Assembly: GCA_023486985.1 (NCBI GenBank)
Contig: JAMDEM010000013.1
Span: 1 to 17,930, forward strand
Direction: 5' to 3'
Origin: Bacillota bacterium
GTDB lineage: Bacteria; Vulcanimicrobiota; JAMDEM01
Length of the DNA: 17,930 nt
Shown: piece by piece, positions 5,523 through 12,270 of the stretch
How the letters are laid out: every line of letters begins with the position of its first letter
Position numbering within the stretch: position 1 is the stretch's first letter
Translations under genes and position numbers: made by a program
The notes under the pieces: generated by a model
What the model was told of the DNA's origin: nothing
The model's input: the letters and a program-made list of their open reading frames with translations, nothing else
Databases searched by the model: none

Positions 5523-7924
5523 TGGCTGAAGAGATTGTTATAAAAGAAGTCCAGAACATTATTGCTGTGAAAGATGTGGTGCTTTTTCCCCATCTTATAG
5601 TACCGCTTCTGATAAGCAGGGAAAAATCGCTTGCCGCGCTGGAGGACAGCCTAAAGAAAGACAAAATAGTTATCTTTGCGGCGCAAAAAGATTCTTCGAT
5701 TGAAAACCCCGGCACTGAAGACCTGTTCCATACGGGGACAGCCTGTTTGATTCTGCAGATGCTGAAACTTCCTGACAATACTCACCGGATTGTGGTGCAG
5801 GGGCTTTCAAGAGTAAAAATTAAAAGCTTCATCCAAACTGATCCTTTTCTTCAGGGCATGATTGAGGAATTAAAGGATTTTAACTCAAATCCTGAGGAAG
5901 CTGAAGCGCTTATGCATGTTGTAAGCAACCAGTTTAAGCAGTCAATTGAGCTTGGTAAATTTATTCCCCCTGATGTTTTTGTTGCAGCCATAAATATAAA
6001 AGAGCCCGCTCATCTTGCAGATGTTATTTCGGTTCATCTTGATGTTCCCATTGAAGACCGCCAGCAGGTTTTGGAAAGCCTTGATGCAGTTGAGAGGCTG
6101 AGAAAAGTAAATGAGCTTCAAAATAAGGAGCTGGAGATTTTAAAGCTGGAAAGCCAGATTCAGTCCAAAGCAAGAAAAGAAATTGACAAGACCCAGCGGG
6201 AATATTATCTGCGCCAGCAGTTGAAGGCAATCCAGGACGAGCTTGGCACGCTTGACGAGGAAAAAGAAGAAACAAGAATTCTTCAGGAGCAGATAGAAAA
6301 AGCCGGAATGCCGCAGGAGGTAAAAGAAGTAGCTTACAAGGAACTGCAGAAGCTTGAAAGAATTCCAATAGCCTCGGCGGAGCGCACGGTGGTGAGAACT
6401 TATATTGACTGGCTTCTGGATGTTCCCTGGTCAAAATCCACCGAGGACAGGCTTGACATTGTAAAAGCGGCAAGTATTCTTGATGAAGATCATTACGGGC
6501 TTAAAGATGTTAAGGAAAGAATTCTTGAGTTTCTTGCTGTGAGAAAGCTTGCCGGAACTTTAAAGGGTCCCATTTTATGTTTTGTAGGTCCTCCGGGAGT
6601 GGGGAAGACTTCACTTGGAAAATCAATTGCCCGCGCCATGGGAAGAAAATTTATAAGAATTTCTCTGGGCGGCATCAGGGATGAGGCGGAAATAAGAGGA
6701 CACAGGAGAACATATGTTGGAGCCTTGCCCGGAAGAATTATCCAGGCTATCAGCCAGGCAGGCTCTATAAATCCTCTTTTCATGATGGATGAGATTGACA
6801 AGGTGGGGGTAGATTTCCGGGGAGATCCCACCGCGGCTCTTCTTGAAGCCCTGGATCCCGAGCAGAACAATGCTTTCAAGGATCATTACCTTGAGGTTCC
6901 GGTAGATCTTTCACAGGTTTTCTTTATCCTTACAGGAAACATCATGGATACGGTGCCTCCGGCTTTAAGAGACAGGATGGAAGTTATCAGCATTCCAGGC
7001 TATACTGAAGAAGAAAAAATTAATATTGCCACGAAATTTCTGATTCCCAAGCAAAGAGAAGCACACGGGCTTAAAGATTTTAAACCCCAGATTACCTCCG
7101 GCGGCTTAAGAAAAATCATAAGGGAATATACACGGGAAGCCGGAGTCAGGAATATGGAGCGCAATATTGCCAATATCTGCAGAAAAATCGCAAGAGAGCT
7201 TACGGAAAACAAAAAACCCAATCCGAAAGTGGAAGAGGATAGAATTGAAAAATATCTTGGAATTCCCCGCTTTAGTTACGGCACTCCCGAGGGTGAATCA
7301 GCCGTGGGCGCGGTTAAGGGACTTTCCTGGACAGAGTTCGGCGGAGAAGTTCTTGTAGTAGAAGCAACAATTTATAAAGGCAAAGGCATTGTCCAGATTA
7401 CAGGCCATCTGGGAGAAGTCATGAGAGAATCAGCTCAGGCGGCTTTAAGCTATGTACGTTCAAGGTGCGATGTGCTGGGCGTAGACTGTGATTTTCACAG
7501 GAATGACATACATATTCACGTGCCGGAAGGTGCAATTCCCAAAGACGGACCTTCGGCCGGAATAACCATGGGGACTGCCATTCTTTCCGCTCTTACAGGG
7601 AAACCGGTTCCGGGCAATCTTGCCATGACCGGAGAAATTACCCTGCGCGGCAAGATTCTGCCCATAGGCGGCGTAAAAGAAAAAGTGCTTGCAGCCAGCC
7701 GGTATGGTATAAAAACAATCATAATGCCGAAGGAAAACAAAAGAAATCTTGAAGAAATTCCGGACAAAATTAAAAAAGATATGAATTTTGTTTTTGTGGA
7801 TCATATGGATGAAGTAATATCTTATGTGTTTAAGGGGCTTAAATCAAAGATTTCTCATGACGGCGAGTTGAAGAAAAAGCAAAAAAAAGTAAAAACACAC
7901 GCTAAAAAAGTAAAGGTGAGGTAA
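5522..7924 (+). CDS. lon: ATP-dependent protease Lon (LonA type)
   Basis: This is a full-length 800-residue Lon. It has the N-terminal substrate-binding domain (about 10-200), a coiled-coil helical segment (200-260), an AAA+ domain with Walker A GPPGVGKTS (356-364), Walker B LFMMDEID (419-426) and sensor residues near TGNIMDTVPPALRDR, and a C-terminal serine protease domain with catalytic S678 (PKDGPSAG) and K721 (GGVKEK). Lon is a cytosolic hexamer that degrades misfolded and regulatory proteins. The last 20 or so residues form a Lys-rich basic tail, longer than in many Lons. An AAGGAG site precedes the ATG, which overlaps the stop of the upstream remnant; its own TAA overlaps the ATG of the next gene. 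No heat-shock promoter is evident upstream. Confidence 0.97.
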   Translation: MAEEIVIKEVQNIIAVKDVVLFPHLIVPLLISREKSLAALEDSLKKDKIVIFAAQKDSSIENPGTEDLFHTGTACLILQMLKLPDNTHRIVVQGLSRVKIKSFIQTDPFLQGMIEELKDFNSNPEEAEALMHVVSNQFKQSIELGKFIPPDVFVAAINIKEPAHLADVISVHLDVPIEDRQQVLESLDAVERLRKVNELQNKELEILKLESQIQSKARKEIDKTQREYYLRQQLKAIQDELGTLDEEKEETRILQEQIEKAGMPQEVKEVAYKELQKLERIPIASAERTVVRTYIDWLLDVPWSKSTEDRLDIVKAASILDEDHYGLKDVKERILEFLAVRKLAGTLKGPILCFVGPPGVGKTSLGKSIARAMGRKFIRISLGGIRDEAEIRGHRRTYVGALPGRIIQAISQAGSINPLFMMDEIDKVGVDFRGDPTAALLEALDPEQNNAFKDHYLEVPVDLSQVFFILTGNIMDTVPPALRDRMEVISIPGYTEEEKINIATKFLIPKQREAHGLKDFKPQITSGGLRKIIREYTREAGVRNMERNIANICRKIARELTENKKPNPKVEEDRIEKYLGIPRFSYGTPEGESAVGAVKGLSWTEFGGEVLVVEATIYKGKGIVQITGHLGEVMRESAQAALSYVRSRCDVLGVDCDFHRNDIHIHVPEGAIPKDGPSAGITMGTAILSALTGKPVPGNLAMTGEITLRGKILPIGGVKEKVLAASRYGIKTIIMPKENKRNLEEIPDKIKKDMNFVFVDHMDEVISYVFKGLKSKISHDGELKKKQKKVKTHAKKVKVR

Positions 7925-9420
7925 TGCGCCTTTCACTGGCGCAGGTAGGCGCCGCGGCGGATGAACTTCTGCCGGTATTAAGGGCGCGCTTGAGAGTGCT
8001 CACCGGTTTAGAGGCGGAAATTGAAGATATAAAGGCTCTTCCTGAAGGAGCCTTTAATTTTTACAGGAAACAATATTTTGCTTCAGCGTTAATTCATTAT
8101 CTGGAAGTTTCAGCATCAAGCCAGAATTATGTCCTTGGAATTATAAATGAAGACATTTACACTGCGGGTCTGGAATCAGTTTTTGGAGAGGCGTCATTTA
8201 TAAAAGGTATTGCGGTTATTTCAACTGCCCGTCTTAAATATGTTGAAGAAGTTTTGAGGGAAGCTCTTCATGAAACAGGGCACCTGATGGGTCTTGAACA
8301 CTGCACTAATCCAGGATGTGCAATGGAGCAGTCATCAGCCTGTAGCCCTGTAATTGCCCCCTCACCTCAATCCTCTCCTCGCAGGGAAGAAGGGGTTGCA
8401 GAGGCAGTAGTGCCCGTTCCCCGAACGGGCATGGGTGAGGGAGCGGCGGATTTATGCTCCGGCTGCAAAGAAAAGCTTAATAAAAGCCTGAAGGAGCAAA
8501 GAAAATTATTAAGAACAAAACCTGATATGAGGATAATTTATTCTGACGGCTATTATGCCGATATAGGCAAACATGTTTTTCCCGTTGAAAAATACAGAAT
8601 TCTTTATAAAGTTCTTCTTGAGACTTCCTGGTGCAGAAAAGATTATTTTATTGAGCCGGAGCCGGCTTTAAAAGAAGATATTTTGCTTGTTCATGCAAAA
8701 GAATATTTCAGTGATTTGGAGAAGCTCCGCCTTTCGGAAAGAACTTACCGCTCAGAGCTTCCTCTCACAAGGGATATAATAAATGCTTACATTCTTGCCG
8801 CCGGAGGCACGATTTCAGCCTGCCGGGAGGCTCTTAAAAACGGACTTGGACTGAATTTAGGCGGGGGTTTTCATCATGCTTTCCCCGCTCACGCCGAAGG
8901 ATTCTGCTACATAAATGATGTGGCAGTTGCCGTGCGCAGTTTACAGAAGAGTGAGCTGATAAAGAAAGCATTGATAATTGACTGCGATCTTCACCAGGGC
9001 AACGGGACTGCCAAAATTTTTCAAAATGACGAATCAGTTTTTACTTTTTCCATTCACCAGGAAAACCTTTATCCGGTCAAGGAAAAAAGTGACCTTGATG
9101 TTAACCTGCCTGATTATGCCGGCGGAAAATTCTATCTGGCAAAGATGCGTAAGATTGTTCCTTCCCTTCTTGAATTTTTTAAGCCTGATATTGTTGTCTA
9201 TCTTGCCGGCGCAGACCCGTATAAAGAAGACCAGCTTGGTAATCTCCAGCTTTCAATTGAAGATTTAAAAGAAAGGGATGAGCTTGTTTTATCAAGGTGC
9301 TATCAAAGCGGCACACCGGTTGCGGTGGTTCTTGCCGGAGGTTATGCAGTTAATACTGCTGATACGGTAAAAATTCATGAAAATACCTGTTATACGGCAT
9401 GGCAGTTATATGGAGGATAA
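7924..9420 (+). CDS. Archaemetzincin - histone deacetylase-like fusion protein
   Basis: Two enzyme domains lie in one 498-residue frame. Residues 1-185 are archaemetzincin: H116-E-x-x-H120-x-x-G-x-x-H126-C127, then C132-A-M, then C178-S-G-C181, the zinc-peptidase site plus the four-cysteine second zinc site. Residues about 202-498 are a histone deacetylase/acetoin-utilisation-like amidohydrolase: GGGFHHAF (H317-H318), DCDLHQGNG with likely zinc ligands D355 and H357, and GADPY (D431). The start overlaps the lon stop (TAATG), after an AGGTGAGG ribosome site. M202 (nt 8527) would be a natural deacetylase start, but no well-spaced ribosome site precedes it, and no stop separates the domains. About 25 extra residues between C132 and C178 come from inserted repeats. 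The substrate is unknown; the lon link suggests protein turnover or deacetylation. Confidence 0.85.
   Translation: MRLSLAQVGAAADELLPVLRARLRVLTGLEAEIEDIKALPEGAFNFYRKQYFASALIHYLEVSASSQNYVLGIINEDIYTAGLESVFGEASFIKGIAVISTARLKYVEEVLREALHETGHLMGLEHCTNPGCAMEQSSACSPVIAPSPQSSPRREEGVAEAVVPVPRTGMGEGAADLCSGCKEKLNKSLKEQRKLLRTKPDMRIIYSDGYYADIGKHVFPVEKYRILYKVLLETSWCRKDYFIEPEPALKEDILLVHAKEYFSDLEKLRLSERTYRSELPLTRDIINAYILAAGGTISACREALKNGLGLNLGGGFHHAFPAHAEGFCYINDVAVAVRSLQKSELIKKALIIDCDLHQGNGTAKIFQNDESVFTFSIHQENLYPVKEKSDLDVNLPDYAGGKFYLAKMRKIVPSLLEFFKPDIVVYLAGADPYKEDQLGNLQLSIEDLKERDELVLSRCYQSGTPVAVVLAGGYAVNTADTVKIHENTCYTAWQLYGG
8359..8441. repeat. Nested repeats inserted in frame in the archaemetzincin domain
   Basis: The outer element is bounded by CCCTCACC (8359-8366) and GGTGAGGG (8434-8441), with the CTCAATCCTCTCC block typical of the repeat also seen at 13466-13498. 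Inside it lies a GTAGTG element (8407-8431): TGCCCGTTC-CCC-GAACGGGCA, identical over 25 bases to 11517-11541. Together they encode roughly residues 146-172 (SPQSSPRREEG... VVPVPRTGMGEG), low-complexity sequence foreign to the family. Confidence 0.8.
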
Positions 9421-9484
9421 AAGGGAAATTATCTTTTTTGTCAAACTTTAATGCGAGAAAATTCTAGGGAAGAGAGCACAATAA

Positions 9485-9997
9485 ATGACAGTACTTGCAA
9501 AAGATAGAATTTTGAAAGAGATAGAAGCCGGGAATATCGTAATCGAACCTTTTTCCGACGTAAAGGTTGGAGCGGGGTCGGTTGACCTTCACCTGGGAAA
9601 TGAATTCAGGGTATTTAAGAAGATGCATGATATCTATCATGTGACAAACGGCGCTGATTTTAATGAGATTACCGAGCTTGTGACGGTGGAAGATCACTTT
9701 GTGCTTATGCCCGGTGAAACCGTGCTGGGAATTACAAGAGAAAGAATAAAACTCTCTCCCAACATCTGCGGCTGGCTTGAAGGAAGAAGCCGCTTTGCCA
9801 GGCTGGGATTAATGGTGCATATAACAGCCGGCTTCATGCAGCCTGGAATTGACAACCGCCAGGTTCTGGAAATAAGCAATGTAAGCTCTGTGCCCCTTGC
9901 CATCCACCCGGGTACAGCCATATGCCAGTTCATCTTTGAAAGAACCGAGGGAGAGGCTACCTATCACGGCATTTTTGAGCGCCAGGAAAGGCCATGA
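9485..9997 (+). CDS. dcd: dCTP deaminase family protein
   Basis: The 170-residue protein has the trimeric dUTPase/dCTP deaminase fold motifs: GAGSVDLHLG (29-38), GRSRFARLGLM (100-110, with S102 and R106 in the nucleotide site), TAGFMQPG (114-121) and VLEISN with E129, the glutamate that in dCTP deaminases activates water for deamination. It converts dCTP to dUTP; some family members also hydrolyse dUTP to dUMP, and this cannot be excluded. It starts 64 nt after the fusion gene with a GGGAAGAGAG ribosome site, so co-transcription is possible. It ends 3 nt from the end of the convergent CBS gene, with no hairpin between them. Confidence 0.88.
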   Translation: MTVLAKDRILKEIEAGNIVIEPFSDVKVGAGSVDLHLGNEFRVFKKMHDIYHVTNGADFNEITELVTVEDHFVLMPGETVLGITRERIKLSPNICGWLEGRSRFARLGLMVHITAGFMQPGIDNRQVLEISNVSSVPLAIHPGTAICQFIFERTEGEATYHGIFERQERP

Positions 9998-10000
9998 TTT

Positions 10001-11395
10001 TTAGCCTCCGGCTCTTGTGTTGATGAGCTCCCTGTTTTTGCTTAACTTTGAAAGGTATTCAATAAGGTCTATTTTTGTAAGGATTCCCGCCGGCTTTTCA
10101 TTTTCATTAATTACAATCACAGCCGGTTTCCCTTCTGAAAGAAGTTCATAGGCGGAATTTACCGCAGTGTCAATTGAAATAACGGGCAGGGGATCGCTCA
10201 TTACTTCAAAAACCACCTGCGACATTACGTCAGGCTCTTCAAAAACAAGATTCATCAGGTTTGTTTCCTGAACACTGCCGATAATCTTGTCTCCTTTAAT
10301 TACAGGAAGCTGGGAGATACTGTTTTCCCGCATGACTTCAATAGCTTTTGTAACAGGCTCATCGGCATTTATGGTTACAAGCTGGGGAATACCGGTCTTT
10401 TTTATTTTAAGAATTTCTTTTAATGAGATAGCTTCTGTTTCGTAATCCCAGAATCCGTATTCCTTCATGTAATCATCGGCGAAGAATTTGCTGAGATATG
10501 ATTTGCCTGAATCGGGCAGAAGGACCACAACAACCTTGTTTTCGTCCAGATGCCTTGCAACTTTAAGAGCGGCAAAGGCGGCGGAGCCGCTTGAGCCTCC
10601 CACAAGAAGCCCTTCTTCGCGTGTAAGCCTTCTTGCAGTTATGAATGAATCGCGGTCGCTTACCGTCACAAATTCATCTATTAAAGAAAGGTCAATTGTA
10701 CCGGGAATGAAGTCTTCGCCGATTCCCTCTACTTTGTATGGTTTCATCTCTTTGCATGTGTAAAGGGAGCCTTCGGGGTCAACGCCCACAATTTTTATTT
10801 TGGGATTTTTCTCCTTCAGGTATCTGGCAGTGCCGGTAATGGTACCTCCTGTGCCCATACCTGCAACGAAAACATCAATTTTTCCTTCTGTCTGCTCCCA
10901 TATTTCAGGGCCTGTTGTCTTGTAATGGGATTCAGGGTTTACCTGGTTCTGGTATTGATTGGGCTGATAGGCGCCGGGAATTTCTCTTGCAAGTCTTTCT
11001 GAAACAGAATAGTAGCTCTCCGGGGATTCTTTAGGCACAGCAGTAGGTGTTATGACTACTTCGGAGCCGTAAGCTTTTAGAAGCCTTATTTTTTCCTGGC
11101 TCATCTTGTCCGGCATTACAAATATTGATTTATAGCCCTTGATGGTTGCCGCCATGGCAAGGCCCACGCCGGTATTGCCGGAGGTGGGTTCAACGATAGT
11201 TCCGCCCTTTTTAAGAAGTCCCTTTCTTTCTGCATCTTCAATCATGGTATATCCTATCCTGTCTTTAACGCTTCCGCCGGGGTTAAAATATTCAACTTTT
11301 GCCAGGATAAGAGCTTTAAGACCTCTTGTAACCTTGTTCAGTTTGACAAGAGGAGTGTTTCCGATAAGTTCAAGGACATTGTTATAGTATTTCAT
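10001..11395 (-). CDS. Cystathionine beta-synthase (PLP enzyme with CBS-domain pair)
   Basis: This is a fold-type II PLP enzyme of 464 residues from the ATG at 11395. PLP lysine K44 lies in NPGGSVKDRIG, the phosphate/substrate loop is EPTSGNTGVGLA (69-80), followed by GMGTGGTITG and the GGSSGSAA motif. After about residue 335 come two CBS modules (ISQLPVIKGDKIIGSV and KPAVIVINENEKPAGIL). This layout is that of cystathionine beta-synthase, which joins serine or O-acetylserine with homocysteine; a cysteine synthase role is possible. The CBS pair suggests adenosyl-ligand regulation. I prefer the ATG because AAAGGGGAA lies 6-14 bases before it; a TTG six codons upstream (11413) opens the same frame. 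It is convergent with dcd. Confidence 0.9.
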   Translation of the reverse strand: MKYYNNVLELIGNTPLVKLNKVTRGLKALILAKVEYFNPGGSVKDRIGYTMIEDAERKGLLKKGGTIVEPTSGNTGVGLAMAATIKGYKSIFVMPDKMSQEKIRLLKAYGSEVVITPTAVPKESPESYYSVSERLAREIPGAYQPNQYQNQVNPESHYKTTGPEIWEQTEGKIDVFVAGMGTGGTITGTARYLKEKNPKIKIVGVDPEGSLYTCKEMKPYKVEGIGEDFIPGTIDLSLIDEFVTVSDRDSFITARRLTREEGLLVGGSSGSAAFAALKVARHLDENKVVVVLLPDSGKSYLSKFFADDYMKEYGFWDYETEAISLKEILKIKKTGIPQLVTINADEPVTKAIEVMRENSISQLPVIKGDKIIGSVQETNLMNLVFEEPDVMSQVVFEVMSDPLPVISIDTAVNSAYELLSEGKPAVIVINENEKPAGILTKIDLIEYLSKLSKNRELINTRAGG

Positions 11396-11516
11396 GAAGG
11401 ATTCCCCTTTCAAAATTTTGCCCCGCCTATCAATTCTATTTGCCCTGTCTTATTCCTTCATCATTGACTTTAAAGGGAAAATTATTGCGATGAGGTGCGT
11501 TCCGGCCAAAGAAAAT

Positions 11517-11642
11517 GTAGTGCCCGTTCCCCGAACGGGCATTTATTCGCAGACCAAGGTCTGCCACTACTGTTGCAGGTGTAGTGGCAAAGCTTGCTTT
11601 GCTTTTATCCCCTCTTTGCTAAACCAGGGGGCAGGGGGAGTT
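11517..11642. repeat. Cluster of palindromic mini-elements between cbs and the small ORF
   Basis: Unit 1 (11517-11541, plus): GTAGTG head, stem TGCCCGTTC-CCC-GAACGGGCA, identical to the copy in the fusion gene. Unit 2 (11570-11549, minus): GTAGTG with GCAGACC-TT-GGTCTGC, identical to 5339-5360. Units 1 and 2 face each other as a 54-bp composite with GTAGTG/CACTAC ends. Unit 3 (11581-11602, plus): GTAGTG with GCAAAGC-TT-GCTTTGC, identical to 5390-5369. At 11608-11642 comes CCCCTCTTTGCTAAACCAGG and GGGCAGGGGGAG, another intergenic repeat type. At 11493-11506 lies an inverted scrap of the long repeat (GAGGTGCGTTCCGG). Confidence 0.8.
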
Positions 11643-11698
11643 AATCATCCCCTTATAATAATGTGTCGTAAATCACAGGAATTTTACTTGAATGAGGG

Positions 11699-11704
11699 TA
11701 TAAT
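11699..11704 (+). promoter_or_regulatory. Possible promoter of the 58-aa ORF (-10 only)
   Basis: There is a perfect TATAAT preceded by GAGGG, about 29 bases before the ATG of the small ORF. No good -35 is seen at the expected distance (CAGGAA at best), so support is modest. Confidence 0.35.
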
Positions 11705-11732
11705 GTTTATAGAAAGAAAGAAGAGATGAAAT

Positions 11733-11909
11733 ATGAATTTTAAATTTGAAGAGTTCGATGAAACTTCTCACGACCTGCAGAGATTTTATATTGCAATGAT
11801 TGAGAACGGGTGTTCTCCTGATGAGGCATCAAGGATTGCAATTGCCATAGATGAAGCAATCCGAAAGGGCGAGCTGGATACTCCCCTTTTTCCTGTTATA
11901 TTTGGTTGA
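11733..11909 (+). CDS. Hypothetical 58-residue protein
   Basis: The ORF runs ATG to TGA. It starts MNFKFEEFDETSHDLQRFYI and continues AMIENGCSPDEASRIAIAID, then EAIRKGELDTPLFPVIFG. It is acidic, predicted mostly helical, with a third-position pattern like neighbouring genes. SPDEASRIAIAIDEAIRKG resembles a UBA-like or anti-sigma-type helix pair, but I do not recognise the family. An in-frame TGA two codons before the ATG fixes the start. The upstream purine run (GAAAGAAAGAAGAGATG) is a weak ribosome site. It lies between a repeat cluster and the candidate RNA gene. Confidence 0.55.
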   Translation: MNFKFEEFDETSHDLQRFYIAMIENGCSPDEASRIAIAIDEAIRKGELDTPLFPVIFG

Positions 11910-11941
11910 GGCGGAAGTATGCATTTTTTTTGGAAAAGGGG

Positions 11942-11969
11942 TTCAAAAATTTAAAAATTGTGGTATAAT
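11942..11969 (+). promoter_or_regulatory. Extended -10 promoter of the structured RNA / DUF6569 leader
   Basis: TTCAAA (11942-11947) lies 16 bases before TATAAT (11964-11969), which carries the extended TG motif (TGGTATAAT). Predicted transcription begins near 11976, at the start of the structured segment. Confidence 0.6.
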
Positions 11970-11975
11970 GAATAT

Positions 11976-12193
11976 GGTTCAAGCGTTAACTTTTTGAAAG
12001 GAGCGGCGCGGTAAAAAAACCAACGGGAAAAAACCCATAAGGGGGTTGGTAAATGGGTAAGCGCGGCTATACAGTGCTTGATAAAAAGTTAATAGACTAA
12101 TACGGTAGAAGTAAAAAACTGAATAAGGAAAAAAAAGTTTGGGCTTCCGGATCCGGGTTTCCAAAACCTGAGTTCGGGAGCCCAGATGTTTTT
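11976..12193 (+). ncRNA. Candidate structured leader RNA or small RNA, class unknown
   Basis: Nested helices are visible. P1 is TTAACTTTTT (11986-11995) with AAAAAGTTAA (12083-12092), 10 perfect pairs. P2 is AGCGGCGC (12002-12009) with GCGCGGCT (12061-12068), one mismatch. P3 is ACCAAC (12019-12024) with GTTGGT (12045-12050), closing a GGG-AAAAAA-CCC hairpin. Internal loops are purine-rich (GAAAGG; GGTAAAAAA; AAATGGGTAA), as in ligand-binding RNAs. A 47-nt linker leads to a strong terminator-like hairpin. It has its own promoter and lies 78 nt before the DUF6569 gene. I could not match it to c-di-GMP, SAM, cobalamin, TPP, 6S, SRP or tmRNA patterns. No good open frame fits it. Confidence 0.5.
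12140..12193 (+). terminator. Terminator-like hairpin ending the RNA / attenuator
   Basis: A 21-nt arm (12140-12160) pairs with 12164-12184 at 20 of 21 positions, counting four G-U pairs, around a CCA loop. It starts TGGGCT and ends AGCCCA. After GATG comes a run of five T (12189-12193). The T-run is offset by four bases, so termination may be partial. Confidence 0.55.
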
Positions 12194-12270
12194 AAGAAAT
12201 ATTTTTAAAAAGCCTGCGACTAATCAACTGCAATTAAAATTTGATTAAAAATTAAAGGAGGAATAAAAAA

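Noticed and set aside
6024..6473. 149-residue minus-strand open frame inside lon
   Set aside because: Antisense shadow of an intact conserved lon gene.
8527..9420. Separate deacetylase gene starting at M202
   Set aside because: The frame is open from 7924 with no stop, and the nearest purine-rich ribosome-like site is about 30 bases upstream, too far. A secondary internal start cannot be fully excluded.
9998..10000. Bidirectional terminator between dcd and cbs
   Set aside because: Only three bases separate the convergent genes and no hairpin with T-run is visible at the junction.
11517..11602. CRISPR-like repeats
   Set aside because: Units are inverted, irregularly spaced and have differing stems; there are no equal-length spacers and no cas genes in the window.
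11976..12193. c-di-GMP, TPP, SAM, cobalamin or fluoride riboswitch, 6S, SRP or tmRNA
   Set aside because: The conserved cores of these classes are not present; only general riboswitch-like layout is seen.
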